DNA of 64,000 nucleotides from Vulcanimicrobiota bacterium (GTDB taxonomy: Bacteria; Vulcanimicrobiota; Vulcanimicrobiia; Vulcanimicrobiales; Vulcanimicrobiaceae). Positions within the stretch are counted from its first letter, which is position 1. The number at the start of each line of letters is the position of its first letter. Under the pieces are notes generated by a model. It was not told the DNA's origin. It was given only the letters and a program-made list of their open reading frames with translations, and did not search any database. The stretch spans positions 145,439 through 209,438 of the forward strand of contig PMOS01000020.1 of NCBI GenBank assembly GCA_003161435.1, written 5' to 3'. The translations under genes and the position numbers were made by a program. Shown in pieces: positions 37,139-46,916 of this stretch.

Positions 37139-37963
37139 CTAGGATTCGAGGTGGTACTTTTGGCGGATCTCCGCGACGTCGACCTTTGGTTTGGGGAACT
37201 GCATCTTGAGTTCCGATAGGGTCTGGACGGCGATGTGCGCGACGGCGAGGTTGCGGAACCATTTGTGGTCGGCGGGGATGACATACCACGGCGCGCGCTC
37301 GGTGCTCGTTCGTTCCAGCGCGTCCTCGTAGGCCTTCTCGTACTCGTGCCATCTCTCGCGCTCGGCGAAATCGAGTTCGTCGATCTTCCAGTGCCTGGCC
37401 GGATCGTCGAGGCGCGCCTCGAGCCGGCGAAGCTGTTCCTCCTTGCTGACATGGAGGAAGAACTTGATGACGTGCGTCCCGGCCTGGCTCAGATTCTTCT
37501 CGAACTCGACGATGCGGTCGTACCGCTTCGACCAGACGTGCTTGGGGACGAGCTCGTGCACGCGCACGACGAGCACGTCCTCGTAGTGCGAACGGTTGAA
37601 GATCGCGACTTGGCCGTGCGGCGGCGCGACGTTGTGCGCCCGCCACAGAAAGTCGTGCGCCGCCTCCAGCGGCGTCGGCTCTTTGAAAGCGTGGACGCTC
37701 GCGCCCTGCGGGTTGAACGCGCGAAAGACGTGCCGGATGGTCCCGTCCTTCCCGCCCGCGTCCATTGCTTGCAGCACGATGAGCAACGAGCGCGCGTGCT
37801 CCGCATATAGCCGGTACTGCAGCTCGCACAGACGCTCGACGTCCTTGTCGATCGCCGCTCGCGCCTCGTCTTCGCTCGAGTGGCCGCCGGTGTACGCGGG
37901 GTCGAGCCGGCCCAGGTGCACTTTGCTGCCCGGTTCGACCAGGAATTTCTTGCGGTAGTCCAC
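37139..37963 (-). CDS. Polyphosphate kinase 2 (PPK2) family protein
   Basis: LIVLQAMDAGGKDGTIRHVFRAFNPQGASVHAFKEPTPLEAAHDFLWRAH...VAIFNRSHYEDVLVVRVHELVP; probable GTG start 37963. Confidence 0.92.
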   Translation of the reverse strand: MDYRKKFLVEPGSKVHLGRLDPAYTGGHSSEDEARAAIDKDVERLCELQYRLYAEHARSLLIVLQAMDAGGKDGTIRHVFRAFNPQGASVHAFKEPTPLEAAHDFLWRAHNVAPPHGQVAIFNRSHYEDVLVVRVHELVPKHVWSKRYDRIVEFEKNLSQAGTHVIKFFLHVSKEEQLRRLEARLDDPARHWKIDELDFAERERWHEYEKAYEDALERTSTERAPWYVIPADHKWFRNLAVAHIAVQTLSELKMQFPKPKVDVAEIRQKYHLES

Positions 37964-38117
37964 GCGGTATTCTTGGCGCCGGCCGTTCGCGCGCCCCCGC
38001 GGGCATGGTATCCGCTCGCTCGCTGGACCGAGGGCATCTCCGTCGATACGGACGGGGACATCTCTATCGAGTCCCGACAGGGCGCTTGCGGGGGTGGCTT
38101 CGGGGCACCGCCCATGG

Positions 38118-38221
38118 TATGATCGCCTTTGCTGCCCACGGGCAGTGCCCGCCGTCCTCACCGGACGGATCGGGGTCGTGCCGCCCTCGCGCGGCACGTG
38201 TGTAGGGCCACCTTCGTGGCC
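38118..38221 (+). promoter_or_regulatory. Structured leader upstream of rpsR (four successive hairpins after a TATGAT -10-like box)
   Basis: TATGAT 38118-38123; inverted repeats CTGCCC/GGGCAG 38132-38145, CCGTCC/GGACGG 38152-38168, GTGCCG/CGGCAC 38178-38197, GGCCAC-CTTC-GTGGCC 38206-38221. Confidence 0.5.
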
Positions 38222-38256
38222 GTCTTCCACCTACATCATCGAAAGGTTCATCCTTC

Positions 38257-38511
38257 ATGCCACCCCCCAAGGGCAAGCGCGCGGCCGCGAAAAAAGATCG
38301 CCGGCCCAAGCGCAAGATCTGTAATTTCTGCGCGGAGCGTCTGCACGATGTCGACTACAAAGACACGACGCGGCTGCGCAAGTACATCAGCGAGCGCGGC
38401 AAGATTCTGCCGCGCCGCATCTCGGGGAATTGCGCCTCGCACCAGCGCGCGCTGACGACCGCCGTGAAGCGCGCCCGCGTCATCGCACTGCTCCCGTTCG
38501 TGGTCCAGTAG
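38257..38511 (+). CDS. rpsR: 30S ribosomal protein bS18
   Basis: [64 protein letters not shown]. Confidence 0.98.
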   Translation: MPPPKGKRAAAKKDRRPKRKICNFCAERLHDVDYKDTTRLRKYISERGKILPRRISGNCASHQRALTTAVKRARVIALLPFVVQ

Positions 38512-38521
38512 GAGCGCCGCA

Positions 38522-38971
38522 GTGAAGGTCATTCTCACCGGCGACGTCAAGCCGCTCGGCTCGCGCGGCACGGTCGTCGACGTCAAAGACGGCTACGCGA
38601 ACAATTACCTGTTCCCGCAGAAGCTCGCCGTGGTCGCCACGGACGGCGCGATGAAGCAGCTCGAGCAGCAGCAGCACGCCAAGAAGCGCAAGCAGGCCGA
38701 AGAGGTCGCCAACGCTCAGGACGTCGCGACGCAGCTCGAACAAGCGATGATCCGGGTTTCGGCCAAAGCCGGCGGCAACGGCCGCCTGTTCGGCACCGTG
38801 ACGAACGCGCAGGTCGCTGACGCGCTGCACGAGCAGCTCGGCGTCACGATCGACCGTCACAAGATCGAGATGAAGGACGGCATCAAGGCGCTCGGGACGT
38901 ACCCGGTCGAGATTCGGCTGGGGAACAACATCATCGCCAAATCGTCGGTACAGGTCGTCGCGCTGAAGTAA
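38522..38971 (+). CDS. rplI: 50S ribosomal protein bL9
   Basis: MKVILTGDVKPLGSRGTVVDVKDGYANNYLFPQKLAVVAT. Confidence 0.98.
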   Translation: MKVILTGDVKPLGSRGTVVDVKDGYANNYLFPQKLAVVATDGAMKQLEQQQHAKKRKQAEEVANAQDVATQLEQAMIRVSAKAGGNGRLFGTVTNAQVADALHEQLGVTIDRHKIEMKDGIKALGTYPVEIRLGNNIIAKSSVQVVALK

Positions 38972-38972
38972 G

Positions 38973-40886
38973 GTGCGACTGCGCGCCGATGAAAAGCTGC
39001 GCCGCGAGATCGCGGCGCTCTATGACGTCCTCTCCGAAGCGCTGGGGACGGAGAAGGTCGTCATGCGTGCCGGGAAGCTCGGCACGCTCAAAGAGATGCG
39101 CTCGCCGGCGATCCCCGATCGCCTGCTGGCGCTGCAGCGGCTCGTTTTCGAAGATCCGTCCCTCGAGACGCGACCGGCGAAGGCGCAGTACAAGAAAGTC
39201 ATCGCCGAGATCGAGGACCGGCTAGCCGACCTGCTCGCGCAGCGCACCGTCGGCGACCAGATCGAGGCAAAGATCAACGCGAAGATGGTGCAGCGCCACC
39301 ACGAGTATCTGCGCGAGCTCAAGCTCGAAGCGTTGCGCGAAGAGGGCGGACCGGAGACGCCGGCGACGCAACAGCGCCTGCACGATCTGCAATCGCTCGA
39401 TGCGCGCGGCCTGGCCCGCGGAGCGCTCGACGTGCTGCGTCCCCAGTCGCTCGCGCAGGTCGTCGGACAGGAGGCGGCCATTCGGGCGCTCACCGCCAAA
39501 CTCGCCTCGCCGTATCCGCAGCACGTGATCCTGTACGGGCCGCCCGGAGTGGGGAAGACGACCGTCGCACGGCTTGCGCTCGAGCTGGCCAAGGCGCGCG
39601 CCCACGCGCCGTTCGCCGCCGACGCGCCGTTCCTCGAGGCCGCCGGCCCGACGCTGAGGTGGGACCATCGGGAGACGACCAACCCGCTTCTGGGCAGCGT
39701 CCACGATCCGATCTATCAGGGCGCGCGGCGCGACTTCGCCGACAGCGCGGTCCCCGAGCCGAAGCTCGGCCTGGTCACGCGCGCCCACGGCGGCGTGCTC
39801 TTCATCGACGAGATCGGCGAGATGGACCCGGCGATGCAGACCCGCCTGCTCAAGGTGCTCGAGGACAAGCGCGTCTCGTTCGAGTCGTCGTATTACGACG
39901 AGCACGACCCCAACGTGCCGGCGTACGTGAAGAAGCTGTTCCGCGACGGAGCGCCGGCCGATTTCGTCCTGATCGGTGCAACGACGCGCGATCCCGATGC
40001 GATCGACGCCGCGATCCGCTCGCGCTGCGCGGCGGTGTACTTCGAGCCGCTCACCCAGACGCAGGTCGCCCGGATCGTGCGCGAAGCCGCCCAGCGGCTC
40101 GGCGCGAAGATGGCGCGGCGCGTCCCGGAGCTCATCGCGTCGTACACGATCGAGGGCCGCAAGGCCGTGCAGATCCTGGCCGACGCCTACGGGCATGCGC
40201 TCGAGCGCGCGATCGGGACGCGCAGCGCGACCGTTCGCGATCAGGACGTGCTCGAAGTCGTGCAGGCTGGGCGCATCGTCCAGCACACGACCACGCGCGG
40301 GCGCCGCAAGCGTGAGGTCGGCAAGGCGTTCGGTTTGGGCGTCGTGCAGTACGTCGGTTCGATCGTCGAGATCGAAGCCGCAGCGTTCCCCGCGCGTGAG
40401 AAGACCAAAGGTACGGTACGCTTCAACGACACGGCCGGAACGATGGCGCGCGACGCCGTGTTCAACGCGGCCTCGGTGATTCGTGCCGTCGCCGGCATCG
40501 ATCCCGCCGACCACGATCTCCACGTCAACGTCGTCGGCGGCGGCAACATCGACGGGCCGTCGGCAGGGCTCGCGTTTTTCCTGGCGCTTTACAGTACGCT
40601 CGCGAATGTGGCGCTGCCGCAAGACGTCGCGGTGACGGGTGAAGTGTCACTCGCCGGGAGCGTGCGCGGCGTCGGCGGCGTCGTGGAGAAACTCTACGCT
40701 GCGCGACAGGCTGGGATGCGGGCGATCGTGCTCCCGCGCGAAAATGCTCGTGAAATTGACGCGGTGATCGAAGGGATCGACATCATCCCGGTGGCAACCG
40801 TTGCCGAAGCACTCGCCGCGCTCGGGCTCCGCGTCCCCGCCCCGCCCGCGCTCCGCGCGCGACCACGCACGAAGGCTTCCCGGTGA
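38973..40886 (+). CDS. Lon-family ATP-dependent protease (LonC-like)
   Basis: AAA GPPGVGKTT, LFIDEIGEMD; Lon protease Ser motif NIDGPSAGLAFFLAL and Lys region GGVVEKLYAARQAGM; LonC-like N-terminal helical region rather than the LonA N-domain. Confidence 0.88.
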   Translation: MRLRADEKLRREIAALYDVLSEALGTEKVVMRAGKLGTLKEMRSPAIPDRLLALQRLVFEDPSLETRPAKAQYKKVIAEIEDRLADLLAQRTVGDQIEAKINAKMVQRHHEYLRELKLEALREEGGPETPATQQRLHDLQSLDARGLARGALDVLRPQSLAQVVGQEAAIRALTAKLASPYPQHVILYGPPGVGKTTVARLALELAKARAHAPFAADAPFLEAAGPTLRWDHRETTNPLLGSVHDPIYQGARRDFADSAVPEPKLGLVTRAHGGVLFIDEIGEMDPAMQTRLLKVLEDKRVSFESSYYDEHDPNVPAYVKKLFRDGAPADFVLIGATTRDPDAIDAAIRSRCAAVYFEPLTQTQVARIVREAAQRLGAKMARRVPELIASYTIEGRKAVQILADAYGHALERAIGTRSATVRDQDVLEVVQAGRIVQHTTTRGRRKREVGKAFGLGVVQYVGSIVEIEAAAFPAREKTKGTVRFNDTAGTMARDAVFNAASVIRAVAGIDPADHDLHVNVVGGGNIDGPSAGLAFFLALYSTLANVALPQDVAVTGEVSLAGSVRGVGGVVEKLYAARQAGMRAIVLPRENAREIDAVIEGIDIIPVATVAEALAALGLRVPAPPALRARPRTKASR

Positions 40887-43510
40887 ACGTCGCTCAGTTC
40901 GTCTCTCCCGTCGACCGCATCCCGCCGAGCAATCTCGAAGCGGAGATGGCGTTGCTCGGCTCGATCCTGGTCGACAAAGAGATGATGTCGACGGTCAGCG
41001 AGATCGTGCAGCCGTCGGACTTCTACGCCTCGCTGCACGAGTCGATCTTCCTGGCGTTGTTCGCGCTCTACGAGCGCGGCGAACCGCTCGACAAAGTCTC
41101 GCTCGCCGAGGAGCTCCGCAATCGCGGGATGCTCGACAAAATCGGTGGGATGGCGTACCTGAACTCGCTGATGGACACCGTGCCGACGGCGGCGTCGGCC
41201 GAGTACTACGCGCGCATCGTGCGCGAGAAGTCGAGCCTGCGCGGCCTCATCCATGCCGGCACGAGGATCACTCAGTTCGGCTACGAGTCCGAAGAGGACG
41301 TCCCCGCCGCTATCGACCGCGCCGAGCAGGTCGTGTACGAAGTCGGCAACCGCAGCGGTCACAATCAGTTCGCCTCGGTGCCTTCGTTGTTGCTGGGCGT
41401 GTTCCAGTCGCTGGAGCGGCGCCACGAGCAGAAGGGCGATCGCACCGGAGTCACCGCCGGCTTTCGTGACATCGACGACTACACGGCAGGTTGGCAGCCC
41501 GGCAACCTCATCATCCTGGCCGCGCGCCCGGCGATGGGCAAGACGTCGCTCGCGCTCAACATGGCGGTCGCCGCCGCGAAGGACGAGCGCAAGCCCGTCG
41601 CGGTGTTCTCGCTCGAGATGACCAAGCAGGAGCTGGTCGAGCGACTGCTCTCGTCCGAGGCGAAGCTCGACGCTTCCAAGCTGCGGCGCGGCGCCATTGC
41701 CGATCGCGACTGGGAGAAGATCGGGCACGCGATGGGCTTGCTGCACGAGTTGCCCATCTATCTGGACGACTCAGGCGCCGTCACGGTGACCGAGATTCGT
41801 TCGCGCCTGCGCCGCCTCAAGTCCAGCCAGGGTCTAGCCGCGGTGTTCGTCGACTACCTGCAGCTCGTGCGTCCGTCGACTCTCTCGCGCCAGTCCAACC
41901 GCAACGAAGAACTCTCCGAGATCTGCCGCACGCTCAAAGCGACCGCGAAGGACCTCGATGTCCCGATCATCGCCTGCGCCCAGCTGAACCGCGCCGTCGA
42001 GATGCGCGCCGAAAAACGCCCCATGCTCTCCGACTTGCGTGATTGTCTGGCGGGCGAGTCGCTGGTGACCAACGCCGAGACCGGGGAGCGCGTCCCGATC
42101 CGCGAGATCGCTGAGCGCGAGTTGCGCTTCGATGTTTGGGCCGTCGACGAGCGGATGCGACTGGTGCGGCGCCCGATCGTCGACGCATGGGCCGTCGGAA
42201 CCAAACCCGTTTTCCGCGTCACCACCAAGAGCGGCCGCGTCGTGCGTTGCACCGACGGACACCGCTTTCTCACCATCCACGGCTGGTCCGAGCTCCGCGA
42301 CATCCGGCCCGGCCGCGCAATCGCCGTCCCCCGCCGCTACCAAAATCGCCAGACCACGAACATGAGCCCTGGCCAGGGGCTGCTGCTCGGATGGCTCATT
42401 GGCGACGGTCACCTCGGGGGAAGTCCTACGCTTACCGTCGGCACTGCTGCTGAGGCCGACCTTGCGCGCCGGCTCGGTGAATTCGAGTTTGGCGTCCAGC
42501 CCTCGATCAAACCCGAGCGACCGGATACCCCAGCGCAACGAGTAATCTTTACCACCGGTCGACGGTGCGGAGCCGGAAAGAACCCACTTACCCGGTGGCT
42601 ACGGCGCCTCGGGACGTGGAAGAAGGTCGGCGCCGAGAAGCGGGTCCCGGCTGACATCTTCGCGCAGGACGACGTCGTTGTCACGGCATTTCTTCGGGGT
42701 CTTTTCCACGCCGACGGGAGCTTGACGCGAGCCTCCACGTCGTCGCGAGTAACGGTCCGTCTGTCGACGATCAGTGAGGGGCTCGCGCGCGATGTTCAAC
42801 ATCTACTGCTGCGCCTCGGTCTAAACGCAACGGTCAAATGCGATTCGCGAAATATTGGCGGCTATCGTACTCGATCGAAGGCGATTTGGCGCGTTTCTTT
42901 GATGCAGCGTGACGCCGTGAGCGAGTTCATGCGTCGCGTCGGATTCTTGGGCGAGAAGCATACACGTGCGTACGCGAAGATCGAGCCGGAAAAGCAGAAC
43001 GACGCCGGTCAGTTCGACCGAATCCCGCTGGACGTCAATAGTCGGGTCGGCGCGATGCGCACGGAGCGCAGGCTATCACACGCGGCGCTCGGCTGGCGCG
43101 ATCAGGGAAAGACGATGTCGCGCACGACCTGCGCAATGGTCGCGGAGCGGCTCGACGACGACTTCTTAGCGGCGGTGGCGACTTCAGACGTGTTGTGGGA
43201 CCCGATCGCGGCGATCGAGCCTGACCGCTCCGAGGTCGTGTACGATCTGACCGTTGGCGATCTGCACAACTTCTGCGTCGACGATGTCGTGACGCACAAC
43301 AGTGGCGCTATCGAGCAAGAAGCGGATATTGTGACGTTTCTGTATCGCGATGTGTACTACAACAAGGAAGCGACGCCGGAGCCGGACTTGACGGAGCTGA
43401 TCATCGCCAAGCATCGGAACGGTAAGGTCGGGACGGTGAAGCTGCGGTTCCAGCCGGAGCATACGCTCTTTGTTCCGTATGGCGACGACTCGCACTATCC
43501 GGCTCCGTAG
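40883..43510 (+). CDS. dnaB: Replicative DNA helicase DnaB (intein-containing)
   Basis: LEAEMALLGSILVDKEMM; RPAMGKTSLALNMA; VFVDYLQLVRP; host sequence interrupted between MLSDLRD and SGAIEQEADIVTFLYRD; GTG start 40883. Confidence 0.96.
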   Translation: MNVAQFVSPVDRIPPSNLEAEMALLGSILVDKEMMSTVSEIVQPSDFYASLHESIFLALFALYERGEPLDKVSLAEELRNRGMLDKIGGMAYLNSLMDTVPTAASAEYYARIVREKSSLRGLIHAGTRITQFGYESEEDVPAAIDRAEQVVYEVGNRSGHNQFASVPSLLLGVFQSLERRHEQKGDRTGVTAGFRDIDDYTAGWQPGNLIILAARPAMGKTSLALNMAVAAAKDERKPVAVFSLEMTKQELVERLLSSEAKLDASKLRRGAIADRDWEKIGHAMGLLHELPIYLDDSGAVTVTEIRSRLRRLKSSQGLAAVFVDYLQLVRPSTLSRQSNRNEELSEICRTLKATAKDLDVPIIACAQLNRAVEMRAEKRPMLSDLRDCLAGESLVTNAETGERVPIREIAERELRFDVWAVDERMRLVRRPIVDAWAVGTKPVFRVTTKSGRVVRCTDGHRFLTIHGWSELRDIRPGRAIAVPRRYQNRQTTNMSPGQGLLLGWLIGDGHLGGSPTLTVGTAAEADLARRLGEFEFGVQPSIKPERPDTPAQRVIFTTGRRCGAGKNPLTRWLRRLGTWKKVGAEKRVPADIFAQDDVVVTAFLRGLFHADGSLTRASTSSRVTVRLSTISEGLARDVQHLLLRLGLNATVKCDSRNIGGYRTRSKAIWRVSLMQRDAVSEFMRRVGFLGEKHTRAYAKIEPEKQNDAGQFDRIPLDVNSRVGAMRTERRLSHAALGWRDQGKTMSRTTCAMVAERLDDDFLAAVATSDVLWDPIAAIEPDRSEVVYDLTVGDLHNFCVDDVVTHNSGAIEQEADIVTFLYRDVYYNKEATPEPDLTELIIAKHRNGKVGTVKLRFQPEHTLFVPYGDDSHYPAP
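42044..43300 (+). mobile_element. DnaB intein with LAGLIDADG homing-endonuclease domain
   Basis: N-terminal Cys (CLAGESLVTNAETG), block B CTDGHRFLT, dodecapeptides LLLGWLIGDGHLGG and FLRGLFHADGSLTR, C-terminal YDLTVGDLHNFCVDDVVTHN followed by Ser; 1257 nt (419 codons), in frame. Confidence 0.95.
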
Positions 43511-43522
43511 ACGACGCCGGCG

Positions 43523-43858
43523 ATGTACCTCACGAACGAGTTGATCCCCACCGAGCTGACGCTGGGGGTCGCCGACCTCGATGCGACCGAGCATTTTTAC
43601 CGCGATACGCTCGGGATCGATACGACCCGCCACGGTGACGCGATCCGGATCGTGCTGGGCGAGTTCACCCTCGTCTTCGAGCACGCGCCGCCGACGGAGC
43701 GGGCGAAGTTCGAGCTGGGCTTGCGCGTACCGGAAGCCGCCATGCTCGACGCGATCGCCGAGCGCGTCGGCGTCGCAACCTACGCCCGCGACGGCGGTGG
43801 TCGCGCGATGTTCGTCACCGACCCGGACCACTACACGATCGAGATCTTCGTCCGCTAA
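43523..43858 (+). CDS. VOC family protein
   Basis: ELTLGVADLDATEHFYRDTLGI...MFVTDPDHYTIEIFV. Confidence 0.85.
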   Translation: MYLTNELIPTELTLGVADLDATEHFYRDTLGIDTTRHGDAIRIVLGEFTLVFEHAPPTERAKFELGLRVPEAAMLDAIAERVGVATYARDGGGRAMFVTDPDHYTIEIFVR

Positions 43859-43866
43859 CGGCTGCA

Positions 43867-44583
43867 ATGTCGTTCTCGGATACTCCTCGCATTCTCGTGA
43901 CGGCGGCAGCCGGGAGCGCTGCCGACGAGTATTGCGAAGCGGTGCGGCAAGCCGGTGCCGAGCCGATCGTGGTGAGTGCCGAGGACGTTCATGCGCTGAC
44001 CGGCATCGACGGATTGCTCCTGACCGGCGGTGGTGACGTCGATCCCGCGGCGTACGGGAGCGGCTCTGCGCTCGCGCACCAGGTCGACGCCGCTCGCGAT
44101 GCGTTCGAAATCGCGTTGCTGTCGAAGGCGCGGGAGCAAGGTCTGCCGACGCTGTGCATCTGTCGCGGACTGCAAATCGCGAACGTCGCATTCGGCGGAT
44201 CGTTGATCCCCGATTTGCCGACCGAGCTCGGACCGGAGGCGGCGGTACCGCACGAGGTGATCGGTCCCGACGGCCGTGTCCGACGCGAGCCGATTCCGGA
44301 GCACGTCGTGCAGATCGAAGCCGGCAGTCGCTTGGAGCACATCGTTCGGACGCTGACCCTTACGACCGGCACCCGGCACCATCAGAGCGTCGATCGCTGT
44401 GCGGAGGATTTACGCGTCGTCGGCCGCACCGCCGACGGCGTCGTCGAAGCGCTCGAAGCAACATTCGACTCCTCGTTCTGGCTCGCGGTCCAGTGGCACC
44501 CCGAATCGACGCGCGATTCTGACGACGGCGCCAGCCGGCGAATCTTCACGGCGTTCGTCCTCGCCGCGGGCCGAAGCGGCTAA
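43867..44583 (+). CDS. Gamma-glutamyl-gamma-aminobutyrate hydrolase family (class I GATase-like, peptidase C26)
   Basis: GLLLTGGGDVDPAAYG; TLCICRGLQIANVAFGGSLIPDLP; FWLAVQWHPE. Confidence 0.9.
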   Translation: MSFSDTPRILVTAAAGSAADEYCEAVRQAGAEPIVVSAEDVHALTGIDGLLLTGGGDVDPAAYGSGSALAHQVDAARDAFEIALLSKAREQGLPTLCICRGLQIANVAFGGSLIPDLPTELGPEAAVPHEVIGPDGRVRREPIPEHVVQIEAGSRLEHIVRTLTLTTGTRHHQSVDRCAEDLRVVGRTADGVVEALEATFDSSFWLAVQWHPESTRDSDDGASRRIFTAFVLAAGRSG

Positions 44584-46643
44584 GCCGTACGACGGACGAT
44601 GCGGAGCTTGGGGCGGTGCTCGGTGCGCAGCAGCGACTCGAGAGCGGCGGACGACTGCGGCCGGCCGAACCGAAATCCCTGACCCTCGTCGCAGCCGAGC
44701 GATCCTACGAACTCCGCTTGCGCGTCGGTTTCGATTCCTTCGGCGACGATGCGCAGACCGAACGCTTTGGCGACGTTGACCATCGAGACGATGATCGCGC
44801 GGTCGGACTCGTCGACACCGATGTCGCGCACGAAGGTTCGATCGATCTTGATCATGGTGATCGGAAGGCTCTTGAGGTGCGCGAGGGAGCTGTAGCCGAT
44901 CCCGAAATCGTCCATGGCGAGTTGCACGCCGAGGTTGCGCAGCTGCTGCAGCGTCGGTAGCGCCATTTCGTCGAGCGCCGCCGTCTCGGTGATCTCCATC
45001 GTCAACAACCGCGGCGGGAAGTCGTGTTCCGACAAGGTCGCCGCGACGCGCGCGCACAGCTCTTCGTCACGTAAGTCGCGCGCCGAGAGGTTGACCGCGA
45101 GGCGGAAATCCGGGACGATCGACCGGAACGCGGCCGCGGCGCGGCACGCTTCGCCGAGCACCCAGCGGTCGATCTCGACCACCTGGAACGAGGCTTCGGC
45201 GATCGGTATGAACGTTGCCGGGGGGATCATACCGCGCTGCGGATGGCGCCACCGGACGAGCGCCTCACAACCGACGAGCTGGCGGCCCGGCAGCGAAACC
45301 AGCGGTTGGAATTCCAAACCGATCTGGCCGCGGTCGATCGCGTGCCGCAGGTCGGATTCGAGCGCGAAACGTTCTGTTGCCTCGGCCAGCATCGACGCCT
45401 CGTAGGTGGCGAGGCGGCCGCCGCCGGCGAGCTTCGCGCGGTGCATGGCGGCATCGGCACGCGCGGTGACCGATTCGGCATCGGCGCCGTGATCGGGGAA
45501 CAGCGCCACGCCGATGCTCGCACCGACGAAAACGTCGCGCTCCGATAGCCGGATCGGCGCCGAGAGCGCCTCGATCAAACGGTCTGAGAGCCGTTGGATA
45601 TCGCCGATCGTCGGGACCCCGGGCGTGAGGATGACGAACTCATCGCCGCCCGCACGAGCGACGAAGTCGATGCCGCGGACGCATCCCCGCAAGCGCTCCG
45701 CAACCTCGCGCAAGACCTCGTCGCCGGCGCGGTGTCCCATCGTGTCGTTGATCGCTTTGAAGCGATCGAGGCCGAGGAACAGGATCGCGAAGCGGCGTCC
45801 GTCGGTTTGCGACGCGGTCACGGCTTCGACGAGCCGCTTCTCGAGCGAGAATCGATTCGGCAGGCCCGTCAGGCGATCGGCATGCGCCGCTTCGGAGAGT
45901 TGTTGCTGGGTGGCCTTGAGCTCGGTGATGTCGATCGAGACGCCGGATGCGCCGACGACGGTTCCGTAGGAGTCGGTCAGCGGCTCGATATGGTGACGCA
46001 GACAACGGTCGCCGTAGCCGCTCTCGACGCGAACGGTGCGGCCCGCGAAGACGTCGTTGACGATCGTTTGACCGACGAGCACCGAGCACGGTTGTCCGAC
46101 GAGCTCGTCGGGCGCGAGCGCCGGCGCGCCGAGTCCGCCGCCGGAAACGCTCGTGAACCGTCCGTCGCGACCGACCGCCCAGAGCACGGCGTCGGCGTTA
46201 TTGGCCACTAGCTGACGGCTGTGGGCATTTTCGTTCAGTTGCGACTCGGCGATCGTCTGCGCGCTGACGTCTTGCAAGGAGATGAGCGTCTCATCGGGAG
46301 CCGGCATGATGCGCACTTGGATCCAGCGCGCCTGATCGGGAAACGCGTGGATGCGCTCGATGGCGACGCCGCTGCGGCGCGCGACGTGAATCTCGGGCAG
46401 CAGCTCCGACGCGAGCGGATCGGCTACCGCGCGAAGCGGAACACCGACCAGGGTGTCGGCGGTCCGTTGCAACAGCCGTTCAGCCTCTTCGTTGACGTGC
46501 GTCAGGCGCAGGTCCGAGTCGACGATGTAGACGCCGTCCTGGACGGCCTCGAGCAGGTCGCCGTGCCGGCGCGTTGGTGCGCGGAGCCGGTTGAATATCG
46601 GCGAGGCCGCTGCGGCCAGAACGACGACCAGGGAACCAGCCAT
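44580..46643 (-). CDS. PAS-GGDEF-EAL signalling protein
   Basis: RAGGDEFVIL; GCEALVRWRHPQRGMIPPATFIPIAE; MDDFGIGYSSLAHLKSLP; N-terminal hydrophobic segment and PAS domains. Confidence 0.93.
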   Translation of the reverse strand: MAGSLVVVLAAAASPIFNRLRAPTRRHGDLLEAVQDGVYIVDSDLRLTHVNEEAERLLQRTADTLVGVPLRAVADPLASELLPEIHVARRSGVAIERIHAFPDQARWIQVRIMPAPDETLISLQDVSAQTIAESQLNENAHSRQLVANNADAVLWAVGRDGRFTSVSGGGLGAPALAPDELVGQPCSVLVGQTIVNDVFAGRTVRVESGYGDRCLRHHIEPLTDSYGTVVGASGVSIDITELKATQQQLSEAAHADRLTGLPNRFSLEKRLVEAVTASQTDGRRFAILFLGLDRFKAINDTMGHRAGDEVLREVAERLRGCVRGIDFVARAGGDEFVILTPGVPTIGDIQRLSDRLIEALSAPIRLSERDVFVGASIGVALFPDHGADAESVTARADAAMHRAKLAGGGRLATYEASMLAEATERFALESDLRHAIDRGQIGLEFQPLVSLPGRQLVGCEALVRWRHPQRGMIPPATFIPIAEASFQVVEIDRWVLGEACRAAAAFRSIVPDFRLAVNLSARDLRDEELCARVAATLSEHDFPPRLLTMEITETAALDEMALPTLQQLRNLGVQLAMDDFGIGYSSLAHLKSLPITMIKIDRTFVRDIGVDESDRAIIVSMVNVAKAFGLRIVAEGIETDAQAEFVGSLGCDEGQGFRFGRPQSSAALESLLRTEHRPKLRIVRRTA

Positions 46644-46916
46644 GGCGAGCGTGAGCTCAGCGTTAGGCAGCGTGGGGACACCTGATCGCGCGACACCCGC
46701 CTTGGCCGGGTTCGCTCCGTCTGCGAATGTGTAGGGCTGGTTTCATCCGTGAAACGATCGTCCTTCGACTCCATGAAGGGGGTGCACGCGAACGTCCCGT
46801 GTCGTGCACCGTCGCAAGCGGCGGCATGGTCCCTGTTCCCAATGGGGCTAATGCCCTAACGCCCTCGGGAAAGCAAGCGTAAAATCTCGGTCAACCCCGC
46901 CCAGCATGAGCTATCG

